Positions 8,841-16,293 of a stretch of 64,000 bases of DNA are shown here, one piece after another. Under the pieces are notes generated by a model that was not told the DNA's origin, ran no database searches, and saw only the letters and a program-made list of their open reading frames with translations. The stretch is from DASPGQ01 sp035457705 (GTDB taxonomy: Bacteria; Acidobacteriota; Vicinamibacteria; Marinacidobacterales; SMYC01): assembly GCA_035457705.1 (NCBI GenBank), contig DATIBD010000114.1, positions 110,363 through 174,362 on the forward strand, read 5' to 3'. The number at the start of each line of letters is the position of its first letter. The first letter of the stretch is position 1. The position numbers and the translations under genes are program-made.

Positions 8841-9145
8841 CCGACGTTGGAGTAAGACTGCTGGTAGATCCGCAGATTCTCCTGCAGTGCCGCTGCGAGT
8901 GCGGGCACCAGTTGAACGGGAACGACAACTTTGGTTTTGACGGGCGCCTGGATGGTTCGCGTCTCCCCTTCGGGAGACTCCGCCACGTCCTTCTCGCTGA
9001 GAGGATGCATCTCGCAAAACGTGAGCGTGAAATCGAAAGGCGTGTGGCTGACGGCGCAAAAGTTCGCGTACACGCGCTCTTTGCGCTCGCCGTCCTCGGG
9101 ATCTTGGGGCACGACCGTGAAGTTGATGGATTTCTTCGTCGTCAT
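8804..9145 (-). CDS. DUF3467 family protein
   Basis: The 113-residue cytosolic protein matches the DUF3467 pattern. It has YANFCAVSHTPFDFTLTFCEM near the start, a variable charged stretch, then KTKVVVPVQLVPALAAALQENLRIYQQ. This family is small and its function unknown, although members sit next to DNA-repair or regulatory genes in several genomes. AAGAGGCAAAG precedes the ATG. The gene lies 18 bases downstream of the lexA stop and overlaps the Y-family gene, so the three look like one LexA-controlled transcript. The conclusion that it works in the DNA-damage response is inferred from position only. Confidence 0.75.
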   Translation of the reverse strand: MTTKKSINFTVVPQDPEDGERKERVYANFCAVSHTPFDFTLTFCEMHPLSEKDVAESPEGETRTIQAPVKTKVVVPVQLVPALAAALQENLRIYQQSYSNVGWAKGKLGGNVH

Positions 9146-9163
9146 CTTTGCCTCTTTTTGGTT

Positions 9164-9769
9164 TCAGTATTTTCGCAACAAACCTACGACCACTCCCTGG
9201 ATCGCAACGTCCTCCTCGCGGATGAACATGGGTTTCATCGTCGGGTGGGCCGGTTGCAACCGAATCTGATCCTTCTCGCGATAAAACTTCTTGAGCGTCG
9301 CGCTATCGCCATTCACGAGCGCCACTACCATCTCCCCGTTTCGCGGGTCGGTACGTTTTTCGACGATCACGTAGTCACCGTCTCGGACTTGCTCGTCCAC
9401 CATCGATTCTCCGTGAACTTTGAGGACGAATACCTCGCGGCGTCCGATCATGTCCGCCGGCACGGCAACGAGCTCGTTGCCCCGCACGGCCTCGATGGGC
9501 GCCCCGGCGGCGATCAGCCCCTCGAGCGGAACGTCCCGCGCCTCGGGACGCCGATCGTCGCCAACGACTTCAATCGCTCTCGAGCGATTCCAATGCCGGC
9601 GAATGAGTCCTTTTTCCTCCAAATGAACCAGGTGCCGCTGCACCGTGGAGATCGAGTGCAAATTGAAGTGACGGCCGATTTCCGTCAAACTGGGAGCATA
9701 TCCGTTCTCGGCAATGCTCTCTTTGAGGAAACTCAGGATTTGTTTCTGCCTCGGCGTCAAAATCGCCAA
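9164..9769 (-). CDS. lexA: LexA repressor
   Basis: The 201-residue protein has an N-terminal winged-helix DNA-binding domain (SLTEIGRHFNLHSISTVQRHL, about 27-47) and a C-terminal S24 peptidase domain. The self-cleavage site is Ala88-Gly89 (LIAAGAP). The catalytic serine is in HGESM (Ser122) and the lysine in DSATLKKF (Lys160). It should repress damage-inducible genes until RecA filaments stimulate autocleavage. The start is an unusual TTG at 9769, chosen because AGGAG lies 9 bases upstream and the protein then begins MAILTPRQKQILSF as in other LexA proteins. It is divergent from phhB and has a good promoter with a possible operator at 9795-9823. Confidence 0.93.
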   Translation of the reverse strand: MAILTPRQKQILSFLKESIAENGYAPSLTEIGRHFNLHSISTVQRHLVHLEEKGLIRRHWNRSRAIEVVGDDRRPEARDVPLEGLIAAGAPIEAVRGNELVAVPADMIGRREVFVLKVHGESMVDEQVRDGDYVIVEKRTDPRNGEMVVALVNGDSATLKKFYREKDQIRLQPAHPTMKPMFIREEDVAIQGVVVGLLRKY

Positions 9770-9786
9770 CTCAGGATCTCCTAACG
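9770..9786 (-). promoter_or_regulatory. Ribosome binding site that fixes the lexA TTG start
   Basis: On the minus strand TAGGAGATCCTGAG directly precedes TTG. The AGGAG core with nine bases to the TTG supports initiation at this rare codon; no in-frame ATG or GTG gives a complete first helix. Confidence 0.6.
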
Positions 9787-9794
9787 TTCACCGC

Positions 9795-9823
9795 ATAATA
9801 AATCAAACAAAAATAGAACACAA
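9795..9823 (-). promoter_or_regulatory. Predicted lexA promoter with possible LexA box
   Basis: On the minus strand TTGTGT (9823-9818) is separated by 17 bases from TATTAT (9800-9795), a good sigma70-type -10. The spacer begins with GTTC, then seven bases, then GTTT (9819-9805). This resembles the GTTC-N7-GTTC direct-repeat LexA box known from alphaproteobacteria. Being placed between -35 and -10 of lexA itself, it is a reasonable autoregulatory operator, but the second half is imperfect and the LexA recognition sequence in this lineage is not known to me. Confidence 0.45.
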
Positions 9824-9838
9824 GTCGAAAGGTGCGAC

Positions 9839-10177
9839 ATGACCACGAGTGAGCTCGCCAGCAAGCACTGCGTTCCGTGCCGGGGAGGCGTCCCGCCCCT
9901 CGGTCCCGATGCCACCGCCGCCCTCTTGGAGCAGCTCGGAAGCGACTGGAACGTCGTGGACAACCACCATCTCGAAAAAACGTATGGCTTCGACGATTTC
10001 CAGGAGGCGCTCGATTTCACGAATCGCGTGGGACGGCTCGCCGAGAAGGAGGGCCATCATCCCGACATCCATCTCGCGTGGGGGCGTGTGCGATTGCAGA
10101 TCTGGACCCACAAGATCGATGGACTGACCGAAAGCGACTTCATCCTGGCCGCGAAGGCGGATCAGCAGTACCGCTGA
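9839..10177 (+). CDS. phhB: Pterin-4a-carbinolamine dehydratase
   Basis: The 112-residue protein carries the PCD/DCoH signature EKEGHHPDIHLAWGRVRLQIWTH, with the paired histidines of the active site. The family dehydrates 4a-hydroxytetrahydropterin during aromatic amino acid hydroxylation, and in many bacteria appears with molybdopterin or other pterin chemistry. The N-terminal segment contains two cysteines (SKHCVPCRGG), a frequent feature of bacterial members. The ATG at 9839 is preceded by AAAGGTGCGAC. It is divergent from lexA; no hydroxylase gene is nearby. Confidence 0.9.
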   Translation: MTTSELASKHCVPCRGGVPPLGPDATAALLEQLGSDWNVVDNHHLEKTYGFDDFQEALDFTNRVGRLAEKEGHHPDIHLAWGRVRLQIWTHKIDGLTESDFILAAKADQQYR

Positions 10178-10237
10178 CCGATACCTGAGCTCGGATCACC
10201 GGGCTGTGCTAGAGTTCGCCTCGTCGCCTTGGAACGA

Positions 10238-11065
10238 ATGTGGAAGCCCACACACCAGCTCCGACTTCCCGAGGTTCGGTACGGTGGCGGCGAGCTCCGG
10301 CCTCCATTGAAGTGGGCGGGCGGTAAACGCTGGCTCGTTCCCACTCTCGAGCCGATTTGGGAGAAGCACCGAGGTCGGCGGCTCGTGGAACCTTTCTGCG
10401 GCGGACTCGGTGTCACCCTCGGTCTCTCACCGAGGCGGGCGCTCCTCAACGACATCAATCCCCACCTCATCAGCTTTTATCGCTGGCTCCAGAAGGGACT
10501 CGTCATCGACATCCCGCTCGAAAACGACGAGCAGCTCTACTACCAGCACCGGAGTCGATTCAACCGGCTCCTCTCGACCGGGCGCGGCGATAGCGCGGAA
10601 GCGGCTTCCCTCTTCTACTATCTCAATCGAACGGGCTACAACGGCCTTTGCCGATTCAACAAGAGCGGCAAGTTCAACGTGCCCTTCGGGCAGTACAAAA
10701 CCATCAACTATGTCCGAGACTTCTCTGTCTATCGGGAAGCCTTCGCCGGGTGGGAGCTCGTAAGCGTCGACATCGAGGAGCTCCCGATCGGCCCCACGGA
10801 TTTTCTCTATGCGGATCCACCCTACGACGTCGAGTTCACCCACTACTCCAAAGGCGGCTTCGGCTGGGACGACCAGGTTCGGACCGCGGAGTGGCTCGTC
10901 CGTCACAAAGGCCCCGTGGCGCTATCGAATCAGGCCACTACGCGGATCGTCGCACTGTACCAACGGCTCGGCTTCGAGCTTCTGTTCCTCGACGCCCCGC
11001 GCATGATCAGCTGCACCGGCGACCGAAGCCGGGCGCGTGAGGTCCTGGCCACACGAAATCTTTGA
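10238..11065 (+). CDS. DNA adenine methylase (Dam type, D12 class)
   Basis: The 275-residue enzyme has the N-terminal SAM-binding motif LKWAGGK (24-30), followed by VEPFCGGLGVTLGL (a second part of the SAM pocket). It also has NRTGYNGLCRFNKSGKFNVPFG of the alpha-class target-recognition region and the catalytic DPPY at 193-196. These features place it in the M.DpnII/Dam family that methylates adenine, often in GATC. No restriction endonuclease is beside it, so it looks like an orphan methylase acting in repair, replication timing or regulation. The ATG at 10238 was preferred to TTG at 10229; neither has a strong ribosome site. Confidence 0.85.
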   Translation: MWKPTHQLRLPEVRYGGGELRPPLKWAGGKRWLVPTLEPIWEKHRGRRLVEPFCGGLGVTLGLSPRRALLNDINPHLISFYRWLQKGLVIDIPLENDEQLYYQHRSRFNRLLSTGRGDSAEAASLFYYLNRTGYNGLCRFNKSGKFNVPFGQYKTINYVRDFSVYREAFAGWELVSVDIEELPIGPTDFLYADPPYDVEFTHYSKGGFGWDDQVRTAEWLVRHKGPVALSNQATTRIVALYQRLGFELLFLDAPRMISCTGDRSRAREVLATRNL

Positions 11066-11266
11066 CTGGGCTCTTGACAATCGTGGTGTAAGAACGGGGA
11101 CGCGTTCGTCGATTGCGCGGGCGCGCAGCGACTCCGATACATCCCCTATCTCTTATTGAATCCCCGTTTTCTGATACCCACGGTCGCAGCGCGATCCCAA
11201 ATCAAGAAGACGGGATGCCTACTTTGATAGACTCTTGGCAACGCTCATCGAATAAGGAGATTGAAG

Positions 11267-11572
11267 ATGCGCATGCTTATCGACTTCCAAATGCCGCTCG
11301 AGCCCTTCAACACGCTGGTGAGGAATGGCACCGCAGGACCGACGATCCAGCGCGTGCTCGGTGAGATCAAGCCCGAAGCGGTTTACTTCACTGCCCGCGA
11401 CGGGAAGCGTGGCGGCACGATGGTGGTCGACGTCGCCGATCCGTCCGAGATCCCGTCGATAGCCGAGCCCCTGTTCCTGTCGTTCGAAGCCACGGTTCGA
11501 TTCCACCCCTGCATGACCCCGGATGACCTCGCCAAAGCAGGTTTGGAGGAGCTGGGCAAGAAATACAAGTAA
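11267..11572 (+). CDS. Small conserved cytosolic protein, DUF3303-like
   Basis: The 101-residue protein starts MRMLIDFQMPLEPFNTLVRNG and contains VYFTARDGKRGGTMVVDVAD, then PLFLSFEATVRFHPCMTPDDL. The ferredoxin-like alternating pattern and the late MTPDDL segment recall DUF3303 and related dimeric alpha/beta-barrel proteins; some database entries carry misleading enzyme names, and I would not assign a function. AAGGAG lies 7 bases before the ATG. It ends 9 bases from the convergent BNR gene. Confidence 0.7.
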   Translation: MRMLIDFQMPLEPFNTLVRNGTAGPTIQRVLGEIKPEAVYFTARDGKRGGTMVVDVADPSEIPSIAEPLFLSFEATVRFHPCMTPDDLAKAGLEELGKKYK

Positions 11573-11581
11573 GGGACCCGG

Positions 11582-14500
11582 TCAAGGAATGCGGCGGCCG
11601 GGAGTCCACGGCGCGCCCGCGGCCTCCATGGCTCGCTCGATCTCGACGAGATCCACTTCGAGAAGCTCTCGAAGACGCGCGCTCGTTTCGGCGTACTCGG
11701 TCGACGCGATACGAAGACTCTCGCGATGGGTTAGCGTGGGCCCGTATCGGCTGCTCCAGTGACCGGAGACGATCTGCTGAACGCGTCCCCGAATCGACGG
11801 CGTCGCCGGCTCGGAAAGTCTCTGACGCACTCGATCGCCCACGAGGCTCTTTTCGACGTCTGCGAGGCGTCCGGCGATCTCGGTGGTCCGCTCCATCAGC
11901 TCGGAAACAGCTCCGGGCGTCTCGAGGAGCGCTTTTATCATGAGCTCGAGTCGACTCTTGGTCCTTCCCACCTCGTCGACCGCGCCGAGGACCTTTCGGT
12001 AGAGCTCGCCCGTCTCCTTTTGAAAGGCGAGCCCCTCATCGCGATCGGTGCCTTCCAAGGTCGCGTTCTCGAGGTCGACGACCTCGAAGGCCTTCGGCTC
12101 GACGAGCGGCGTCACGACGCCATCGACGAGCTTGGTGAGCTCGACCGAATAGCGGCCCGGCACCACGAGAGGGCCTTGGGGCGGGTCCGCCCACGGCGGC
12201 ATGTCCCCGGGCGGCTCGATCTTCACCGGCTCAAAGGGTGGGTAGCGCAGGTCCCAGGCGACGCGATGAAAGCCTGCCTCGGAAGGCCCCTCGATCCGGC
12301 GGAGCTCTTCACCATCACCGTCCCTGACGATCAGGAGGATCGTGGGATCGACCTGCCGCCCTTCCCGCTCCAGCCTGTCGATCCCCGGGAAGGGCACGTC
12401 CCCTCCCTCCTCGCGAATTCGCTTCTCGTCGTCGCGTCGTTCCTCTCGGGCGCCCTTCAGCTTCTCTTTCAGGTAATAGGTGAAGACGGCGCCAAATGGT
12501 GGATTCGGCGCGCTGAAGTACGCTCCTCCCTGGTAGGCCTTGCCGCGGACCGCGAGCGGGGTCGATGGGACGTAGGCGAGAGCCGTCCGCACGGAGAACA
12601 GCAGCGTATCCTCCTCGAGCTGGGAAGCGCGGAGACCCCTTAGCGGAGTGTAATCGTCGAGAATGAAGAAACCCCGCCCGAACGAAGCGCCCACGAGATC
12701 GTTCTCACGCCTCTGGATCTCGAGGTCTCGAAAAGCGATCGTGGGAGCGCCACCGGTTAGCTCGACCCAGTGCGCGCCTCCATCCGCGGTGAAGAAAATG
12801 CCGAACTCCGTGCCGACGAACAGGAGGTCGGGGTCGACGTGATCCTGAACGATGGACCACAAGATATGCCGTTCCGGTAGGTCGCCGGTGATCGAGCTCC
12901 AGCTTCTTCCCCGATCGGTGCTCTGGAGCAGGTAGGGCGAGAAGTCTCCGACCTTGTGGGCATCGAGCACGGCGAAAACCGTGTCGGGATCGTGGAGCGA
13001 CGCTTTCACGTCCTGAACGAACGATGACTCGATAACGCCGGGGAAAGAATCGATCCGCCGCCAGCTCGATCCGCCGTCTTCCGTGACCTGAATGAGACCG
13101 TCGTCGGTTCCCACGTAGATCAATCCTTCGACGACGGCCGACTCTGAAAGCGTCGTGGCGTTGCCGTACCAGGACATCGCGCCGTTGTCATAGAGATCGT
13201 CGACGCTCCAAACGCGCCCCATGAGCTTCAAATCGTAACGATTTTGCCCCCGAGACAGATCGCCGCTCACCGCGGTCCACGAATCGCCCCGATCGTCGCT
13301 TCGCCAGAGCCGCTGCGAAGCGAAATAGAGCCTCGTGCTCGAGTGCGGACTTATCAGGATGGGAGCGTCCCAATTCCATCGCTCGGGGTCGTCGCCGGGG
13401 GCGGGCTGGGGCCTGACATCGACGAGCTCGCCGTTGCGGCGATCGTATCGGAGGAGGTTCCCGTTCTGCCACGTCACATAAAGAATGTCGGGATTCTCCG
13501 GGTCGACCTGGCAGGCATAGCCGTCGGCACCGTAGGGAACGTACCAGTCCTGGTTACGGATACCGTGAACATTCGGCGTCCGGGATGGGCCGGCCTGCGT
13601 TCCGTTGTCCTGCATCCCGCCCACGACGTTGTAAAACGGCAGATCGTTGTCCAGAGCAAGCTTGTAAATCTGGGTCACGGGCAGATTCGACACGTACTTC
13701 CAGCTCTCGCCTCCGTCGAACGACTCGTAGAGTCCGCCGTCGCTTCCAGCAAGCAGGTAGTCGGGGTCCCCCGAGACGAATGCCAGGGCGTGGTTGTCGC
13801 TGTGCTTGTCGGTCTCGCCTAGCTCGCGGAACGTCGCTCCTCCGTCGTCGGTAACGTGGATCCACACGTCCATTTGGTAGACACGATCGAGTTTGTGCGG
13901 CGACGCGTAGATTTCCTGGTAATAGTGCGGTCCCGTGCCACCGCTCGTGTAGTCGCTGCGTTTCATCCAACTCTCACCCGCGTTCGTGGAGCGATAGAAG
14001 CCTTTTTCCGCATCGGATGCCTCGATGGTGGCATAGACGATCTCGTGATCGATTGGCGACACCGCGAGGCCGATCTTGCCCATGTCGCCTTCGGGAAGAC
14101 CTCTCGTCAGCTCGCGCCACCGTTCTCCCCCATCGACGGTTTTGTAGATGCCTGACTCGGGGCCGCCTGCCATCAGGGCCCACACACTGCGGCGCCTCTG
14201 ATAAGCGGCCGCGTAGACGACGTCAGGATTTTGAGGATCGAATTCGAGATCGCTGACCCCGGTATCGCCGCTGATCTCGAGGATACGGTTCCAGGTCTCG
14301 CCACCGTCCATGCTCTTGTAGACGCCCCGCTCACCGCCAGAAGACCAGAGAGGGCCTTCCGCGGCAACGTAGACCACGTCGGAGCTTCTCGGATCGACGA
14401 GGATCTTCGCGATGTGCTCCGAGGCCTCGAGCCCCATGCGAGTCCAACTACGACCTCCATCCGCGCTCTTGTACACTCCGTCGCCGTACCCCACGTGCCG

Positions 14501-14842
14501 GCCGCTCACGTTCTCGCCCGTTCCCACCCAGATGACTTCGGGGTTGCTCGGGTCAATGGTGACGCTGCCGATCGAGTAGGAGGGCTGGTCGTCGAAGATG
14601 GACTCCCAGCTGGTGCCGGCGTTCGTGGTCTTAAAGACGCCTCCCGAGCCGACCGCCACGTACCAGGTATGACGATGGGCAGGGTGGATCGCGATATCGG
14701 CGATGCGGCCGGACATCAAAGCAGGGCCAATGCTCCGGAGCTCCAGTCCGGCAAAGGTCTCTGAGCGGAATCGATTTTCGCTCTCTTCCTGGCCGGCCGA
14801 GAGCGACAAAAACAGAACGAGCAATGAAAGCGTATTCGTCAT
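11582..14842 (-). CDS. Large secreted sortilin/VPS10-like BNR-repeat protein
   Basis: The 1086-residue protein has a short signal peptide (MTNTLSLLVLFLSLSAGQ), then about ten BNR/Asp-box blades, for example GGVFKTTNAGTSWESIF, GVYKSADGGRSWTRMG, GIYKTVDGGERWRELT, GLYESFDGGESWKYV and LLQSTDRGRSWSS. After about residue 780 come segments with two beta-sandwich-like stretches and a helical C-terminus. This is the layout of the very common acidobacterial VPS10-domain or glycosyl-hydrolase-like proteins, whose substrates are not established. No catalytic residues of sialidases can be assigned confidently. A shorter relative lies at 34433-35524. Confidence 0.8.
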   Translation of the reverse strand: MTNTLSLLVLFLSLSAGQEESENRFRSETFAGLELRSIGPALMSGRIADIAIHPAHRHTWYVAVGSGGVFKTTNAGTSWESIFDDQPSYSIGSVTIDPSNPEVIWVGTGENVSGRHVGYGDGVYKSADGGRSWTRMGLEASEHIAKILVDPRSSDVVYVAAEGPLWSSGGERGVYKSMDGGETWNRILEISGDTGVSDLEFDPQNPDVVYAAAYQRRRSVWALMAGGPESGIYKTVDGGERWRELTRGLPEGDMGKIGLAVSPIDHEIVYATIEASDAEKGFYRSTNAGESWMKRSDYTSGGTGPHYYQEIYASPHKLDRVYQMDVWIHVTDDGGATFRELGETDKHSDNHALAFVSGDPDYLLAGSDGGLYESFDGGESWKYVSNLPVTQIYKLALDNDLPFYNVVGGMQDNGTQAGPSRTPNVHGIRNQDWYVPYGADGYACQVDPENPDILYVTWQNGNLLRYDRRNGELVDVRPQPAPGDDPERWNWDAPILISPHSSTRLYFASQRLWRSDDRGDSWTAVSGDLSRGQNRYDLKLMGRVWSVDDLYDNGAMSWYGNATTLSESAVVEGLIYVGTDDGLIQVTEDGGSSWRRIDSFPGVIESSFVQDVKASLHDPDTVFAVLDAHKVGDFSPYLLQSTDRGRSWSSITGDLPERHILWSIVQDHVDPDLLFVGTEFGIFFTADGGAHWVELTGGAPTIAFRDLEIQRRENDLVGASFGRGFFILDDYTPLRGLRASQLEEDTLLFSVRTALAYVPSTPLAVRGKAYQGGAYFSAPNPPFGAVFTYYLKEKLKGAREERRDDEKRIREEGGDVPFPGIDRLEREGRQVDPTILLIVRDGDGEELRRIEGPSEAGFHRVAWDLRYPPFEPVKIEPPGDMPPWADPPQGPLVVPGRYSVELTKLVDGVVTPLVEPKAFEVVDLENATLEGTDRDEGLAFQKETGELYRKVLGAVDEVGRTKSRLELMIKALLETPGAVSELMERTTEIAGRLADVEKSLVGDRVRQRLSEPATPSIRGRVQQIVSGHWSSRYGPTLTHRESLRIASTEYAETSARLRELLEVDLVEIERAMEAAGAPWTPGRRIP

Positions 14843-15241
14843 GATTTCGATGAACGTTGATTAGCGTTCGTACGTCGATTCCAGTGGAGAAGCCCCCTCC
14901 AATAAGCCAGGCAGGCTTCGCTATCGGAAATCACCGTCGGGGCAGGTACCAACGCTTGCTCGCCGGTCAGCTTCATGCGTAGAGCCTGGGCCCAAGCGCG
15001 GTGTCCTCGGCGAGGAATACACGCCCCATACCCCTTTCACCGGGCGGATCGTGGAGCTTGAACTGCTTCCACAGGTCACCCGACGCAGGCATGATCGCGC
15101 GCGGGACACATTAACCTCGATCACGAGGAAAGTCGAGTTCGGAGCACTCCACATCGCGATTCATCACCGAGCCATGCCACTCGAGCGCGTAGGTCGCGCC
15201 AGAGTTGCCGCGCCACCCGGGTATCCCTTACCATCGTTTCC
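14843..15241. other. Intergenic region with kinase remnant
   Basis: About 400 bases contain no intact gene. The only coding trace is the kinase-like fragment annotated at 14973-15092. Nearby, GAACG and CGTTC at 14852-14869 form a short inverted repeat just before the BNR gene start; the significance is unclear. Confidence 0.5.
14973..15092 (-). pseudogene. Remnant of a Ser/Thr protein kinase N-terminus
   Basis: A 39-codon open frame on the minus strand contains GERGMGRVFLAEDTALG. This matches the glycine-rich ATP loop of Hanks-type kinases (GxGGMGxVYLAxDxxLG) nearly residue for residue. It then ends in TGA at 14973 where kinases normally continue with their invariant lysine region. No further kinase sequence was found downstream in other frames beyond a doubtful short continuation. 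I read this as a decayed or truncated kinase gene rather than a functional small protein. Confidence 0.4.
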
Positions 15242-16090
15242 GTGAGAGGGCGGATGGTTCTGCTATGGATATCGTTCGCCGCGCTTTCGGGTCTGACCGT
15301 CTTCGCGCAGACGAGGTGGAACCCGGACTGGGGCTGGCGAGGACGGTGGAACCGCGTTCCTCCTCGATTCCCCGATCAGGAAGATCTCAAAGAACGCTCC
15401 TTCGCGTTCGCGCGCGTGATGTACCAGAGTGTGCGGGACGAGCCTCTCGGTCACGGCTGGAACACCGACTATCCCAACTCAGATTTGAACTTTATGATCC
15501 GCCTGTCCGAACTGACCAAAGCTCGTGTCGCTCTCGATGGCGAGGGCATGCCCAATCACGTCGTGGTGACGCTCACCGACGACGCGCTGTTCAATTATCC
15601 TTTCATCTTCATGTCGGATGTTGGGACTGCGGGATTCACCGAGATCGAGGCGGAGCGCCTTCGAGACTATCTGATGCGCGGAGGCATCCTCTACGTCGAC
15701 GACTTCTGGGGTACCACGGCTTGGGACCACTGGAGTCGGGAGATCGGCCGGGTGCTGCCACCGGACGAATACCCGATCGTGGACATTCCCGCGGACCATC
15801 CGGTGATGCAAACGTTTTTTACCCTGCGCAAGATTCCTCAAGTTCCCTCCATCCAGTTCTGGCGACGCTCGGGAGGTACGTCCACGTCAGAGCGGGGCTT
15901 CGACTCCGAGCAACCGCATTTTCGCGGGATATTCGACCACGAGCGGCGACTCATGGTTATCATGACGCACAATACCGACATCGCCGACGGCTGGGAGCGC
16001 GAGGGCGAAGACGACGAGTTCTTCTACCGCTTTTCGATCAAGGCTTACCCACTTGGGGTGAATATCGCTATCTACGCGATGACGCACTAG
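15242..16090 (+). CDS. DUF4159 domain secreted protein
   Basis: The 282-residue protein begins with a signal peptide (MVLLWISFAALSGLTVFAQ). It carries the DUF4159 pattern: DLNFMIRLSELTKARV, YPFIFMSDVGTAGFTEIEAERLRDYL, GGILYVDDFWG and a C-terminal NPHFRG-like EQPHFRGIFDHERRLMV block. These proteins have a flavodoxin/GATase-like fold and usually occur with MoxR, DUF58 and DUF4175 genes; here moxR-DUF4175 lie 6-8 kb away. The frame opens with GTG at 15242; an ATG at 15254 is nearly as likely because GAGAGGG precedes it. Function unknown. Confidence 0.8.
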   Translation: MRGRMVLLWISFAALSGLTVFAQTRWNPDWGWRGRWNRVPPRFPDQEDLKERSFAFARVMYQSVRDEPLGHGWNTDYPNSDLNFMIRLSELTKARVALDGEGMPNHVVVTLTDDALFNYPFIFMSDVGTAGFTEIEAERLRDYLMRGGILYVDDFWGTTAWDHWSREIGRVLPPDEYPIVDIPADHPVMQTFFTLRKIPQVPSIQFWRRSGGTSTSERGFDSEQPHFRGIFDHERRLMVIMTHNTDIADGWEREGEDDEFFYRFSIKAYPLGVNIAIYAMTH

Positions 16091-16293
16091 CTGCGCTAAC
16101 GCGTTGAAGGTCTCAAAAGATCGGACAAGTTTTGTTGAGAATGAGCCTCGTTAGAGTCTACAGTTGACAGTCGACAGACGGTCGGCACGGTCACTTTCGG
16201 ATCTCTCGACGGAATGACTGCCCGCAGACTCAGCTGACTCTCAAGGTCGACGCCTCACATCACCATACGCCGCGGTGAGGTATCGTCTCGGAC
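16091..16293. other. Intergenic region with short repeat motif
   Basis: About 200 bases without coding potential separate DUF4159 from the MFS gene. ACAGTTGACAG at 16160-16170 recurs at 28833-28843 and appears to be a small dispersed repeat (family 3). No terminator-like stem followed by a T run was seen. Confidence 0.4.

Noticed and set aside
7840..9059. Longer Y-family reading frame extending upstream of 8840
   Set aside because: The extra 73 residues are the shadow of the DUF3467 gene in another frame and have no polymerase similarity.
11074..11102. Promoter starting with TTGACA before the 11267 gene
   Set aside because: No acceptable -10 hexamer lies 16-18 bases downstream.
14840..14976. 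Small gene starting MKLTGEQALVPAP after the kinase remnant
   Set aside because: The similarity to CoxG-like starts is only a few residues, and the frame ends after about 45 codons; more likely chance or decayed sequence.
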